Below are positions 48,454 through 57,797 of a DNA stretch of 64,000 nucleotides, piece by piece. The number at the start of each line of letters is the position of its first letter. The first letter of the stretch is position 1. The stretch is taken from the NCBI RefSeq assembly GCF_039523335.1, contig NZ_BAAAFC010000002.1, positions 62,001 through 126,000 of the forward strand. Direction: 5' to 3'. The notes under the pieces were generated by a model. It searched no databases. It was not told where the DNA came from and saw only the letters and a list, made by a program, of their open reading frames with translations. Both the position numbers and the translations under genes were made by a program. Source of the stretch: Marinobacter szutsaonensis. Its GTDB lineage: Bacteria > Pseudomonadota > Gammaproteobacteria > Pseudomonadales > Oleiphilaceae.

Positions 48454-49191
48454 GTGTCCCAGGAATTTGTCTTCGGGTGGCACGCGGTTGAGGCTGTCCT
48501 CAAGCGCGAGCCGGAAAGATTGCAGCAGGTCTGGATCCAGACCGGGCGCCAGGACAAGCGTGTCAGGGCCATCACCGATGCGCTCGACAACCTCGGCGTG
48601 CGCTGGCAGGTTGTACATCGCCGTGAACTCGATGAGCGGGTCTCCGGTGTTCATCAGGGTGTGGTCGCAGCCGTGTCGGAAAGCCGGGAATGGACCGAGG
48701 GCGACCTGCTGGCCCAGTTGGAGAAGAGCGACAAGCCGCCGTTTCTGCTGGTGCTCGACGGCGTGACCGATCCCCACAACCTGGGGGCCTGCATGCGAAC
48801 CGCGGACGCTGTCGGTATACAGGCGGTCATTGTGCCCAAGGACAAGTCCGCGTCCCTGACCCCGGTTGCCCGCAAGGTTGCCTGTGGCGCGGCTGAAACC
48901 GTGCCGTTCGTGCGCGTGACCAATCTGGCGCGTTTTCTGAGATCCCTGCAGGAGCAGGGCGTCTGGCTGATCGGCACTGCCGGCGAGGCCAAAGCCACGC
49001 TCTATCAGGCGGATTTCAAGGGGGCGGTGGCCCTGGTGATGGGGGCCGAGGGCAAAGGTATGCGGCGCCTGACCAAAGAGCACTGTGACCAGTTGATCAA
49101 CATTCCCATGCTGGGGCACGTGGACAGCCTGAATGTTTCCGTCGCCACCGGTGTGTGTCTGTACGAGGCGCTGCGTCAGCGCCTTGGTTAA
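48454..49191 (+). CDS. rlmB: 23S rRNA (guanosine2251-2'-O)-methyltransferase RlmB
   Basis: SpoU/TrmH methyltransferase. GTG start at 48454 with AGGA upstream. Motif 1 LDGVTDPHNLGACMRTADAVG, motif 2 LVMGAEGKGMRRL and motif 3 IPMLGHVDSLNVSVATGVCLYE are complete. 245 residues (E. coli 243). Confidence 0.96.
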   Translation: MSQEFVFGWHAVEAVLKREPERLQQVWIQTGRQDKRVRAITDALDNLGVRWQVVHRRELDERVSGVHQGVVAAVSESREWTEGDLLAQLEKSDKPPFLLVLDGVTDPHNLGACMRTADAVGIQAVIVPKDKSASLTPVARKVACGAAETVPFVRVTNLARFLRSLQEQGVWLIGTAGEAKATLYQADFKGAVALVMGAEGKGMRRLTKEHCDQLINIPMLGHVDSLNVSVATGVCLYEALRQRLG

Positions 49192-49227
49192 CCCTTGCAC
49201 AGAAGGCGCTGGGCGCCTAGAATACGT

Positions 49228-49256
49228 CACCCCTTTTTTTAAGGGGTGGTTTTTTA
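49228..49256 (+). terminator. Intrinsic terminator after rlmB
   Basis: CACCCCTT (49228-49235) and AAGGGGTG (49241-49248) pair over a T-rich loop and are followed by GTTTTTT. Confidence 0.8.
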
Positions 49257-49438
49257 TTGCCTGAACAAACGGGCAGTAAGGCCGCGCTTTTGATCAAGCC
49301 TTTCGTTGTAAAGCCTTATTGATAAAGCAAAAAGAAACCGGCAGCCCGAGGCTGTCACCTCCTTGCTTTCATGCTCAACAGGGCGGCAAGACGCCGCGCG
49401 GTTGAAAAAGGAAGCTGTTTAAACCGTAGGGAGAACTC
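49257..49438 (+). promoter_or_regulatory. 5' leader of the rpsF operon
   Basis: 182 bases between the terminator and rpsF. It can fold a CTTGC/GCAAG stem (around 49362-49390) and a GGCG/CGCC hairpin. In E. coli and relatives the S6:S18 complex binds an rpsF leader structure; a similar element is expected here but I cannot align it to the motif, so autoregulation is only suggested. Confidence 0.3.
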
Positions 49439-49855
49439 ATGCGTCACTACGAAATCATATTCATGGTACATCCGGATCAGAGCGAGCAGGTGCCCGCGAT
49501 GATCGAGCGTTATACCGGCGTCATCACTGAAGATGGCGGCAAGGTACATCGCCTGGAAGATTGGGGCCGTCGTCACCTGGCTTACCCGATCAACAAGATC
49601 CACAAGGCTCACTACGTCCTGATGAACGTCGAGTGTTCCCAGGCCGCTATGGACGAGCTGACTCACAACTTCCGGTTCAACGATGCCATCATCCGTGACC
49701 TGATCCTGCGTCGCGATGAAGCCGTGACCGATATGTCTCCGATGAAAGCCGCCGAGTCCCGTGAGGACCGTCGTTCAGGTGGTGAAGACCGTCCGCGTCG
49801 TTCGGCCGATTCTGACAGCCGTCAGAAGTCCGAGTCCCAGGACGAAGAAGAGTAA
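49439..49855 (+). CDS. rpsF: 30S ribosomal protein S6
   Basis: 138 residues: [50 protein letters not shown], and an acidic Ser/Arg/Glu-rich tail where RimK adds glutamates in E. coli. GGGAGA lies six bases before the ATG. First gene of the rpsF-rpsR-(membrane protein)-rplI run. Confidence 0.97.
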   Translation: MRHYEIIFMVHPDQSEQVPAMIERYTGVITEDGGKVHRLEDWGRRHLAYPINKIHKAHYVLMNVECSQAAMDELTHNFRFNDAIIRDLILRRDEAVTDMSPMKAAESREDRRSGGEDRPRRSADSDSRQKSESQDEEE

Positions 49856-49880
49856 TTTACCGGAGTTGAGGAGTTAAGTT

Positions 49881-50111
49881 ATGGCTCGTTTTTTCAGACG
49901 TCGTAAGTTCTGCCGCTTCACGGCAGAAGGTGTTAAAGAGATCGATTACAAGGATCTGGACACCCTGAAAGGCTACATCACTGAAACCGGCAAGATCGTG
50001 CCCAGCCGCATCACCGGCACCAAAGCACGTTATCAGCGTCAGCTGGCTACCGCTATCAAGCGTGCCCGCTACCTGGCACTGCTGCCGTATACGGACAGCC
50101 ACGATCACTAA
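49881..50111 (+). CDS. rpsR: 30S ribosomal protein S18
   Basis: 76 residues with [44 protein letters not shown], the standard S18 sequence; partner of S6 on the platform of the 30S subunit. Confidence 0.98.
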   Translation: MARFFRRRKFCRFTAEGVKEIDYKDLDTLKGYITETGKIVPSRITGTKARYQRQLATAIKRARYLALLPYTDSHDH

Positions 50112-50136
50112 AAACAGATAGACAGGATTTGGGGCC

Positions 50137-51003
50137 ATGCGTGCACTAGCACAGTTTGTAATGCGCGGTCCCCTGCAGGCCGGCGGGGTTGCAGCAGTTA
50201 CCACTGCGATACCTCTGCTGTTCTGGATAGGCGCAGCGGTAGTCGGCCTGGTGATTCTCAGGCTGGGTATCGCGCAGGGGCTGAATGTCGGCCTCTGGGC
50301 ATTGCTTCCGGCACTTGGCTGGAGCTGGTTCGGGCAGGACCCGACGGCTCTGGCGGTATTGCTCCAGACAATGCTGATGGCGTACATCCTCAGAACCACG
50401 CTGTCCTGGGAAAGAGCCCTCCTTGGAGGGAGCTTTCTGGCGATTGTCACGGGCCTGATGTTGCCCGTGCTCTATCCCGGTTTGCTGGACGATCTCGTTC
50501 AGGCCGGGGTGGAATTTTACGAACAGTACAACGCCGAAGTGGCCCGCACCCTCGGGGGCGATCTCGAGAAGGTGATCCGGGACACGATGAACGCCAGCAT
50601 GGCGGGTACCTACCTGGCAACGGCCGTGGGTATGACGATGCTGGCCAGGGCATGGCAGGCCGGGCTTTATAACCCCGGTGGTTTCCGGAAGGAATTCCAT
50701 GCCCTGCGGCTGTCGCCGGTGGTGGCAGTGTTGTGTGCGGTGACCATGCTGATTGGTCCCCTCCTGGGCCTGAACTCGATGTTGCTGGCTTGGGCTGCGG
50801 GCACACCCCTGTTCCTGGCGAGTATCGCCCTGGTTCATGGCGTTGTTGGTCGTAAACAGCTGAGCGGGAACTGGCTGGCGATGTTCTACATCGCGCTGTT
50901 GCTGCTGGGCCCAAGCCTGATGATTCTGTTAGTGGTTATGGCTTTTGTGGATAGCTGGCTGGATATCCGGGGGCGTATCAAACCTGCCGGGCCGGCTGAA
51001 TAA
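50137..51003 (+). CDS. DUF2232/YybS-like membrane protein in the rplI operon
   Basis: 288 residues with about eight hydrophobic segments; a hydrophilic span ([29 protein letters not shown]) in the middle. Position between rpsR and rplI matches a poorly characterised membrane protein found there in pseudomonads and Bacillus-type YybS proteins. Function unknown. Confidence 0.75.
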   Translation: MRALAQFVMRGPLQAGGVAAVTTAIPLLFWIGAAVVGLVILRLGIAQGLNVGLWALLPALGWSWFGQDPTALAVLLQTMLMAYILRTTLSWERALLGGSFLAIVTGLMLPVLYPGLLDDLVQAGVEFYEQYNAEVARTLGGDLEKVIRDTMNASMAGTYLATAVGMTMLARAWQAGLYNPGGFRKEFHALRLSPVVAVLCAVTMLIGPLLGLNSMLLAWAAGTPLFLASIALVHGVVGRKQLSGNWLAMFYIALLLLGPSLMILLVVMAFVDSWLDIRGRIKPAGPAE

Positions 51004-51023
51004 AGCACGAAGAGGTTAACGAG

Positions 51024-51470
51024 ATGGAAGTTATTCTGCTCGAGAAAGTTGCAAACCTTGGCTCCCTGGGTGACAAGGTAAAGGTAAAGGCCGGTTACGG
51101 TCGTAATTTCCTGCTTCCTTATGGCAAAGCTGTACCTGCCACAGAAGCAAACCTGAAGGCGTTCGAAGAGCGTCGTGCCGAGCTTGAGAAGGCTGCTGCC
51201 GAGAAGCTGGCTGCTGCCCAGGCGCGTGCCGAGGCACTGGAAGGTGCTTCTTTCACCATCAGCTCCAAAGCCGGTGAAGAAGGCAAGCTGTTCGGTTCTA
51301 TCGGTGTGCGCGACATTGCTGACGCGATCACTGCCGGTGGCACCGAAGTAGAGAAGAGCGAAGTGCGTCTGCCGGAAGGTCCGATCCGCGTGACCGGCGA
51401 GTACGACATCGAACTTCAGCTGCACTCTGACGTTGAAGTCACCGTCAAGCTGGCGGTAGTTGCGGACTGA
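51024..51470 (+). CDS. rplI: 50S ribosomal protein L9
   Basis: 148 residues: [36 protein letters not shown], then a long helical linker and the C-terminal domain ([14 protein letters not shown]). GAGGTTA upstream serves as RBS. Confidence 0.98.
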   Translation: MEVILLEKVANLGSLGDKVKVKAGYGRNFLLPYGKAVPATEANLKAFEERRAELEKAAAEKLAAAQARAEALEGASFTISSKAGEEGKLFGSIGVRDIADAITAGGTEVEKSEVRLPEGPIRVTGEYDIELQLHSDVEVTVKLAVVAD

Positions 51471-51520
51471 TCCGCAGCAGGTCAATGTAAGGTCGGGGCA
51501 ACCCGGCCGAGCTTGATTGA

Positions 51521-51553
51521 ACGGGCCCGAACCGGAGACGGTTTCGGGCCCGT
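51521..51553 (+). terminator. Intrinsic terminator after rplI
   Basis: A 14-bp GC-rich stem with a one-base bulge (51521-51534 with 51539-51553) closes on a 4-base loop and is followed by a short T-rich tract. Confidence 0.8.
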
Positions 51554-51608
51554 TTGTTTCTGGTATTCTTATCAGTTCCTGAGCTTACCCCAATCCTGAA
51601 GCGTTCTT

Positions 51609-53015
51609 ATGGCCAAGCCCAATCTGAAACCTGCCAGTACCGACCTGGAAACCAGCCGCATCAAGGTGCCTCCGCATTCAGTGGAAGCCGAGCAGGCCGT
51701 CCTCGGTGGCCTGATGCTCGATAACCGCCGGTTCGACGAAATTGCCGAGGTCATCTCGGCCGCGGATTTCTATCGTCAGGATCATCGCCTGATTTTCGGC
51801 GCTGTTGAGCGCCTGGCCAGTGAAAGCGAACCGCTGGATGTGGTGACCCTGGCCGAGTTTCTGGAGCGGGCCGGCGACATTGAGGACGCCGGCGGTTTGT
51901 CCTACCTGGCCGAACTGGCGGAAAAGACTCCCGGTGCTGCCAACATTCGCGCCTATGCCGACATCGTTCGCGAGCGCTCGATCCTGCGACAGCTGGTGGA
52001 AGTGTCCGGCCAGATTTCCGATTCCGCCTTCAATCCCCTGGGGCGCACCAGTAACGAGATCCTGGATGAGGCCGAGCGAAATGTCTTCCGGATTGCCGAA
52101 TCCCGTAACAAGGAAGGCTCCGGCCCGAAGGCCATCAACCCGATCCTGACCCAGACTCTGAGCCGGATCGAGGAACTGTTCGAATCCGGAGAGCAGACCA
52201 CCGGCCTGACCACCGGTTTCCGGGATCTGGACGAGAAGACTTCCGGTATGCAGCCGGCAGACCTGATCATCGTGGCGGGCCGCCCCTCCATGGGTAAGAC
52301 TACCTTCGCCATGAACATTGTCGAGAACGCCCTGATCAGCACCGGTACGCCGGTACTGGTGTTCAGTATGGAGATGCCGGCGGATGCTCTGGCCATGCGC
52401 ATGATCTCCTCCCTCGGGCGGATCGACCAGACCAAGGTCCGGGGCGGTAAGCTCGAGGAAGATGACTGGCCCCGGCTGACCTCCGCCGTGAGCCTGCTCA
52501 AGGACAAGCCCCTGTATATTGACGATACCCCGGGTCTGAGCCCCACGGAAATGCGTTCCCGGGCCCGCCGTATCGCCCGCGAGAATGACGGCAAGCTGGG
52601 CCTGATCATGGTGGACTATCTGCAGCTGATGCGGGTGCCGGGCAACACCGAGGGGCGGACGGCGGAGATCTCGGAGATCTCCCGGTCCCTGAAAGGCATT
52701 GCCAAGGAGCTGAGCTGCCCGGTGGTGGCCCTGTCGCAGCTGAACCGGAGTCTGGAACAACGGCCCAACAAGCGGCCGGTGAACTCGGATCTTCGGGAAT
52801 CCGGTGCGATCGAGCAGGATGCCGACGTCATCATGTTCGTGTACCGGGATGAGGTCTACAACGAGGACACCCCGGACAAGGGCATCGCCGAAATCATCAT
52901 CGGTAAGCAGCGGAACGGCCCCATCGGCACCGTGCGCCTGGCCTTCATCGGCAAGTACACCAAGTTCGAGGACCTCGCCCACGGCGATTACAGCGATTAC
53001 GGTGACGACTACTGA
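51609..53015 (+). CDS. dnaB: Replicative DNA helicase DnaB
   Basis: Hexameric 5'-3' fork helicase. N-terminal DnaG-interaction domain (PPHSVEAEQAVLGGLMLDNRRFDEI), RecA-like core with Walker A GRPSMGKTT (224-232), Walker B LIMVDYLQLM, ALSQLNRSLEQR and LRESGAIEQDADVIMF. 468 residues (E. coli 471). No intein. Stop shares bases with alr (TGATG). Confidence 0.98.
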   Translation: MAKPNLKPASTDLETSRIKVPPHSVEAEQAVLGGLMLDNRRFDEIAEVISAADFYRQDHRLIFGAVERLASESEPLDVVTLAEFLERAGDIEDAGGLSYLAELAEKTPGAANIRAYADIVRERSILRQLVEVSGQISDSAFNPLGRTSNEILDEAERNVFRIAESRNKEGSGPKAINPILTQTLSRIEELFESGEQTTGLTTGFRDLDEKTSGMQPADLIIVAGRPSMGKTTFAMNIVENALISTGTPVLVFSMEMPADALAMRMISSLGRIDQTKVRGGKLEEDDWPRLTSAVSLLKDKPLYIDDTPGLSPTEMRSRARRIARENDGKLGLIMVDYLQLMRVPGNTEGRTAEISEISRSLKGIAKELSCPVVALSQLNRSLEQRPNKRPVNSDLRESGAIEQDADVIMFVYRDEVYNEDTPDKGIAEIIIGKQRNGPIGTVRLAFIGKYTKFEDLAHGDYSDYGDDY

Positions 53016-54091
53016 TGCCGCGCAGCACCATCGCCCGAATCGATTTGCAGGCGCTCCGGGACAATTTTTCCCTGGCGCAGAAGCTGGCCGGAAGCGCCCG
53101 GGCCATGGCCGTGGTCAAGGCCGATGGCTACGGCCACGGTATCCGGCCGGTAGCGCTGGCGCTGGCGGAAATGGCGCCCAAGTACGCCGTGGCCTGCCTG
53201 GAAGAGGCGCTGGCCATCCGTGATGCGGGCCTCCGGCAACCGGTGGTTCTGCTGCAGGGTGTGCATGAAGAAGGGGATCTCTCAGGTTGCCTTGCGCACG
53301 GGTTCGAACCGGTATTGCACAGCCAGGCCCAGCTGAAGTGGCTGGAGTGTTGCGGTGACCGGCCGGGCTTCTGGCTCAAGGTGAACAGTGGCATGAATCG
53401 CCTGGGCTTCAGGCCGGCGGAGCTACCCGGTGTGATGGCGGCAATCGATGCCATGGGAGCCCGCCCCCGACTATTGGGGTTTGTCACCCATTTCGCCTGC
53501 GCGGACGACCCTTCAAGTTCCCGGACGGCCGAGCAGACCGAAAGTTTCGTTCAAGGCACCGCGGCCTGGCCGGAGCTGATGCGCAGTGTTGGCAACTCCG
53601 CAGCGCACTTTCTGCCCGGCCAGCCTCTGTTTGACTGGAGCCGGCCTGGCATCATGCTTTACGGCGGCTCTCCGTCTGTCGGCAAGATCGGTCCGGAGCT
53701 GGGTCTGAAGCCGGTGATGACACTGGAGGCGCCTCTGATCAGCACGCGGATTGTGAAGGCAGGGGAGGCGGTGGGCTATGGCTCCGCCTGGGTCGCCGAA
53801 CAGGACACGCCCATGGGCATGGTGGCCATCGGCTATGGCGACGGCTATCCGCGACACGCCGGTACCGACACCCCCGCAGCGGTAGGTGGCCAGCGCATCC
53901 GGCTGATTGGCAGGGTCTCGATGGATATGCTGGCGGTGGATCTCACCAACGCGCCGGATGCCCGGCCCGGCGACAGGGTGGAGTTGTGGGGCGAGACGGT
54001 GGGCGTGGATGAGGTTGCTACCTGCGCCGGCACCATCTCCTATGAGCTGATGACCGGTATTACCGCCCGGGTACCGCGAGAATACCGCTAA
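53015..54091 (+). CDS. alr: Alanine racemase
   Basis: PLP enzyme making D-Ala for peptidoglycan. PLP Lys35 in AVVKADGYGHG, LKVNSGMNRLGF, FDWSRPGIMLYGG, catalytic Tyr region AIGYGDGYPRHAG and RVSMDMLAVDLT. 358 residues (E. coli 359). dnaB-alr order is conserved. Confidence 0.97.
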   Translation: MPRSTIARIDLQALRDNFSLAQKLAGSARAMAVVKADGYGHGIRPVALALAEMAPKYAVACLEEALAIRDAGLRQPVVLLQGVHEEGDLSGCLAHGFEPVLHSQAQLKWLECCGDRPGFWLKVNSGMNRLGFRPAELPGVMAAIDAMGARPRLLGFVTHFACADDPSSSRTAEQTESFVQGTAAWPELMRSVGNSAAHFLPGQPLFDWSRPGIMLYGGSPSVGKIGPELGLKPVMTLEAPLISTRIVKAGEAVGYGSAWVAEQDTPMGMVAIGYGDGYPRHAGTDTPAAVGGQRIRLIGRVSMDMLAVDLTNAPDARPGDRVELWGETVGVDEVATCAGTISYELMTGITARVPREYR

Positions 54092-54105
54092 CGCCCGGCC
54101 GCAGC

Positions 54106-54462
54106 TCAGCCTGCTTCCGGTTCGTGAATGATCTCCTCGATGAAGTCGAGGATGGCAGCAAGGCTGCGGTCGTCGAGCTTTTTCAGCACCTTGTGGACCA
54201 CCATCTTGCTGCCCTTGAGCATGCTGCTGATGCCCATTTTCGCCATGCCCAGCATCATGCTGCTGGCCTTGAGGCGGCGTAGGGGTTCCAGGAAGAAGAA
54301 GTCCAGGCCTTCCTCGGTCAGTTCGACGATCAGCTCGTAGAGCTTGTCGATTGCTTCTTTATCGGCCTTGCCGCGTTCGCGGAGTTCACCCACGGTGTAC
54401 AATGCACGGGTCCGGAGTTCGTCCGGTATCGGCGCGACAATATGGCTCTGTTGTTTCAGCAT
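54106..54462 (-). CDS. Hypothetical helical protein
   Basis: 118 residues, not recognised. Predicted mostly helical, with a Met-rich segment LKASSMMLGMAKMGISSMLKGSKMVV followed by LDDRSLAAILDFIEEIIHEPEAG. No signal peptide. Converges on alr with a 14-base gap. Confidence 0.65.
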   Translation of the reverse strand: MLKQQSHIVAPIPDELRTRALYTVGELRERGKADKEAIDKLYELIVELTEEGLDFFFLEPLRRLKASSMMLGMAKMGISSMLKGSKMVVHKVLKKLDDRSLAAILDFIEEIIHEPEAG

Positions 54463-54624
54463 GTGGCTTCCCGTTGTTGTATGCTCTTGAAAGAGATGGC
54501 AAAGATATTAGACGCTGGCGTGTCAGGCCGAGTGTTATTCTAAGAGGCCCGGCCAACAAACCATTGGCCTTACCGTTTCGGGCCGTCCGTCACTCAAGTG
54601 AAAACCTGGAGGCATTGATTCCTC

Positions 54625-55500
54625 GTGCACGTACTTGTTGTCCATGACTACGGCCCCCTCGGGAAAGTCCTGCTGGAGCGCCTGCGGGAAACCCACCTGC
54701 AGATCAGTCCGCTGCTGGTCAGTGACGCCGCCAGTGCCGATCTCAATGCTCTGGATAACTGGATTCCCGAAGACACAGACCTGATCGTCAATGCCCTGTG
54801 GCTGGCCGACCCCGAAGTGGCGCAGAAGGACCCTGAGGATACTCACAAGGCAGCGTTCTCGTTGCCGGTGGCCATGGCCGAGTATGCCCGGGAGCACGGC
54901 CTTGCGCTGTTCCAGCTGTCATCCTGCTATGTCTTCGACGGCCGCAAGCAGAGTGGCTACATCACCTCCAATCCGGGCCAGCCCATGAACGAGCTGGGCA
55001 ACTGGCAGTGGGAGTGCGAGCAGGCGTTACGGTCACTGCTGCCGAGGCACATTATTCTCCGCACAGGCTGGAGCCTGGCCCGCTTCATCCGCAAGGTTCA
55101 GGCGAGTACGGCCGCCGGCGAGACCCTGTCGCTGCCGGGACGGTGCCGGGGGCAGCCGGTTGCCGTCAAGGACCTGGCGCGGGTCATGACTGCGGTCATC
55201 CTGCAGCTGGACTGTGGTGCCGAGGTATGGGGCACCTACCAGTACGCCGGTGCCGAAGAAATCAATCTCTATGAGCTGGGGCTGGCGATTGCCGGGTTGC
55301 CCGGCATTCCCGAAGGGATACGGGTGGTCGATGAGGTTCCGGACTGGGGCCACCTGGAACCGGTGAACACCACGATGATCTGTACCAAGATCCGCAATAC
55401 CTTTGGCGTCAAGCAGCAACCCTGGCGTTCCGGGCTGGTAGAGGAGTTGGCAGTGCTGAAGAAGCGGGAAGGGAAGGAAACGACGGAGACGGCCGGGTAG
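54625..55500 (+). CDS. Divergent RmlD-like (extended SDR) sugar-nucleotide-binding protein
   Basis: 291 residues from GTG 54625. RmlD-like layout: N-terminal beta strand MHVLVVHDYGPLGKVLLERL with a weakened glycine motif, LSSCYVFDG (98-106) and LRTGWSLARF (146-154). The catalytic Y-x3-K is not present: the aligned stretch is GNWQWECEQ (125-133). It is probably not a standard dTDP-4-dehydrorhamnose reductase; no other rhamnose genes are near. Confidence 0.72.
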   Translation: MHVLVVHDYGPLGKVLLERLRETHLQISPLLVSDAASADLNALDNWIPEDTDLIVNALWLADPEVAQKDPEDTHKAAFSLPVAMAEYAREHGLALFQLSSCYVFDGRKQSGYITSNPGQPMNELGNWQWECEQALRSLLPRHIILRTGWSLARFIRKVQASTAAGETLSLPGRCRGQPVAVKDLARVMTAVILQLDCGAEVWGTYQYAGAEEINLYELGLAIAGLPGIPEGIRVVDEVPDWGHLEPVNTTMICTKIRNTFGVKQQPWRSGLVEELAVLKKREGKETTETAG

Positions 55501-55523
55501 GTTGAGGCCAGGGCGATGAAAAT

Positions 55524-55574
55524 GGGGTCAGAAGAAAGCTTTCTTCTGACCCCGTCTTATATCTTCTGACCCTG
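55524..55574. repeat. 30-bp perfect palindrome plus partial copy
   Basis: The 15-base arm GGGGTCAGAAGAAAG (55524-55538) is followed at once by its reverse complement (55539-55553), and TCTTCTGACCC recurs at 55563-55573. Such GGGGTCAGA/TCTGACCCC units resemble REP-like palindromes associated with RAYT transposases. It may also act as a bidirectional terminator between the converging RmlD-like and anr genes. Confidence 0.65.
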
Positions 55575-55585
55575 CTTTAACCGTC

Positions 55586-56335
55586 TTACTGGCAACCCTG
55601 GCGGGAAAACTCCCGGGTTACCGTCTGCAGGGCTTCCACGTCCAGTAGCTCCACTTCCCGGCCACGGGCGCGGATCAGGCCCTGGTTCTGGAAGCGGGTA
55701 AACACACGGCTGACGGTCTCTACTGCCAGGCCCAGGAAGTTGGCAATGTCATTCCTGGCCATCGGCAGGCTGAAATTGGTCGGCGACAGCCGGCGGCGCT
55801 GGAAGCGGCTGGAAAGAGACAGCAGCAGGGCGGCGATGCGCTCCTCCGCGGTATTCTTGCTTAGCAGCATGGCCAGCTGATGGCTGTTCTGGATCTCCTG
55901 GCTCATCAGGTGGTACATGTGGTGCTGCAGCTCCGGCATCTTGCCGGTCAGTTCTTCCAGCTTCTCGATCGGGAACTCGCAGACACTGGTTCGCTCCAGG
56001 GCCTTCGCCGTGCAGGCGTATGTCTCGCCGCTCATGCTGTCCAGCCCCACCAGCTCACCGGGCATGAAGAAACCTGTGACCTGTTCCTCGCCGCCTTCGG
56101 TAATGATGGAGGTCTTGATGGAGCCGCTTTTCACCGCAAAGCAGGAGCGGAACGGAGTACTCTGATCAAAGATGTGCTCACCACGATTGAAGATCCGTCC
56201 CTGCTGGACGATGTCTTCCAGGCGCTCGAGTTCGTTTTCTTCAATAGCCAGGGGCAGGCAAAGGTTGCTCAGACTGCACTGGTGACACGAGGCTTTGAGG
56301 GGCGAGTTCTTACGAATGGGGATTGCTTGCGCCAT
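55586..56335 (-). CDS. anr: Anr/Fnr-type anaerobic transcriptional regulator
   Basis: Oxygen-sensing [4Fe-4S] activator of the CRP/FNR family. Cluster ligands Cys17, Cys20, Cys26 (CHQCSLSNLC) and Cys108 (ETYACTA) are all present, as in Fnr. Cyclic-nucleotide-like sensory domain, dimer helix, then HTH NFSLPMARNDIANFLGLAVETVSRVFTRFQ with the recognition E-x2-S-R. ATG 56333-56335 gives 249 residues (E. coli Fnr 250). A perfect FNR box sits 20 bases upstream of this start. Confidence 0.95.
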   Translation of the reverse strand: MAQAIPIRKNSPLKASCHQCSLSNLCLPLAIEENELERLEDIVQQGRIFNRGEHIFDQSTPFRSCFAVKSGSIKTSIITEGGEEQVTGFFMPGELVGLDSMSGETYACTAKALERTSVCEFPIEKLEELTGKMPELQHHMYHLMSQEIQNSHQLAMLLSKNTAEERIAALLLSLSSRFQRRRLSPTNFSLPMARNDIANFLGLAVETVSRVFTRFQNQGLIRARGREVELLDVEALQTVTREFSRQGCQ

Positions 56336-56354
56336 AGCGGATGAACCGTCCAAA

Positions 56355-56368
56355 TTGATCCATATCAA
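56355..56368. promoter_or_regulatory. Perfect FNR/Anr box upstream of anr
   Basis: TTGAT-CCAT-ATCAA fits the TTGAT-N4-ATCAA consensus exactly. At 20-33 bases before the start codon it should overlap the transcription start, which suggests autorepression. Confidence 0.8.
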
Positions 56369-56433
56369 CCTCGTACCTTAATACGTATAGCGCCTTTTGC
56401 CAATGATCAATCGCATGGCGGGCCAGAAATTTA

Positions 56434-56466
56434 CCAGCGGTGGCGGCTCTTGACCGCCACCGCTGG
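56434..56466 (-). terminator. Hairpin after fabB
   Basis: A perfect 13-bp stem (56434-56446 with 56454-56466) with a 7-base loop just downstream of the fabB stop; U tract weak. Confidence 0.65.
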
Positions 56467-56470
56467 TGGG

Positions 56471-57679
56471 TCAGATCTTCTCGAAAATCAGGGAAGCGTT
56501 GGTACCGCCAAAGCCGAAACTGTTCGACATCACGCAATCCAGCGCCATATCCCGGGCCTCGGGACCCACAATGGGCAGATCCCGGATCTTTTCATCGGCA
56601 TCGAGCAGGTTCTTGGTACCGGCCGCGAAACCGTGTTGCAGCATCAGCAGCGAATAGATGGCTTCCTGAACACCGGCGGCACCGAGTGAGTGCCCGGACA
56701 GGGATTTGGTGGAGGAGATGGCCGGAATATCGCTGCCAAAGGTGTTCTTCACCGCGCCCATCTCTGCCACGTCGCCCACCGGGGTGCTGGTGCCGTGGGC
56801 GTTGATGTACTGGACCTTGCCGCGAATGGTGGCCATGGCCTGTTCCATGCAGCGTTTGGCGCCCTCGCCGGAGGGGGCAACCATGTCATAGCCGTCGGAG
56901 GTGGCACCGTATCCGGTCAGCTCGGCAATAATGTTGGCTCCGCGTTTCTTCGCGTGCTCGTATTCCTCGAGCACCACCATGCCGCCGCCCCCGGCGATGA
57001 CAAAGCCGTCACGACCACTGTCGAACGGGCGCGAGGCGGTCTCCGGTGCATCGTTGTACTTGGTGGAAAGCGCACCCATGGCGTCGAACATCATGGTGAG
57101 GCTCCAGTCTTCCTCTTCACCGCCGCCGGCGAAGATGATGTCCTGTTTGCCGGACTGGATCTGTTCCATGCCATGGCCAATGCAATGGGCGCTGGTGGCA
57201 CAGGCCGAGGACATGGAATAGTTCACGCCGCGGATCTTGTAAGCGGTGGCCAGACAGGCGGAGACGGTGCTGGTCATGATCCGGGGCACCATGTAGGGCC
57301 CGATCCGTTTCACGCCCCGTTCGCGCATAGTGTCTGTGGCTTCCACCTGACTGGAGCAGGAAGCTCCGCCGGACCCGGCGATCAGGCCGGTGCGGTCATT
57401 GGAGATCTGTTCTTCGCTCAGCCCGGACTGGGCAATGGCCTGCTCCATCGACAGGTAGCTGTACATGGCGGCAGGGCCCATGAACCGGCGTACCTTGCGA
57501 TCGATCACGGAGGTGTCTACGTCAACAGAGCCGGAAACCTGGCTGCGAAATCCCTTGTCTTTGTAGGTTTCATTGAAACGAATGCCGGACTTGCCGTTTT
57601 GCAGGCTGTCCAGGACCTCTTCCAGGGAATTCCCCAGACAGGAAACGATACCCATACCAGTGACGACGACGCGTCTCAT
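56471..57679 (-). CDS. fabB: 3-oxoacyl-[acyl carrier protein] synthase I FabB
   Basis: Elongating condensing enzyme needed for unsaturated fatty acids. Nucleophile Cys160 in [10 protein letters not shown], His pair in [11 protein letters not shown] and [15 protein letters not shown]-terminal [13 protein letters not shown]. 402 residues (E. coli 406). fabA, often adjacent in gammaproteobacteria, is not beside it here. Confidence 0.97.
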   Translation of the reverse strand: MRRVVVTGMGIVSCLGNSLEEVLDSLQNGKSGIRFNETYKDKGFRSQVSGSVDVDTSVIDRKVRRFMGPAAMYSYLSMEQAIAQSGLSEEQISNDRTGLIAGSGGASCSSQVEATDTMRERGVKRIGPYMVPRIMTSTVSACLATAYKIRGVNYSMSSACATSAHCIGHGMEQIQSGKQDIIFAGGGEEEDWSLTMMFDAMGALSTKYNDAPETASRPFDSGRDGFVIAGGGGMVVLEEYEHAKKRGANIIAELTGYGATSDGYDMVAPSGEGAKRCMEQAMATIRGKVQYINAHGTSTPVGDVAEMGAVKNTFGSDIPAISSTKSLSGHSLGAAGVQEAIYSLLMLQHGFAAGTKNLLDADEKIRDLPIVGPEARDMALDCVMSNSFGFGGTNASLIFEKI

Positions 57680-57797
57680 GCTCTTCCTCCTTCAGTGGCT
57701 GCCGATCAGCAAGCCTGCAAGACATTGACAATATTTGACAGTGTAGGCCCTTTGCCGCCCCGGTTATATTTGACCTTGGTACGGGGCGCTGGAGTTT

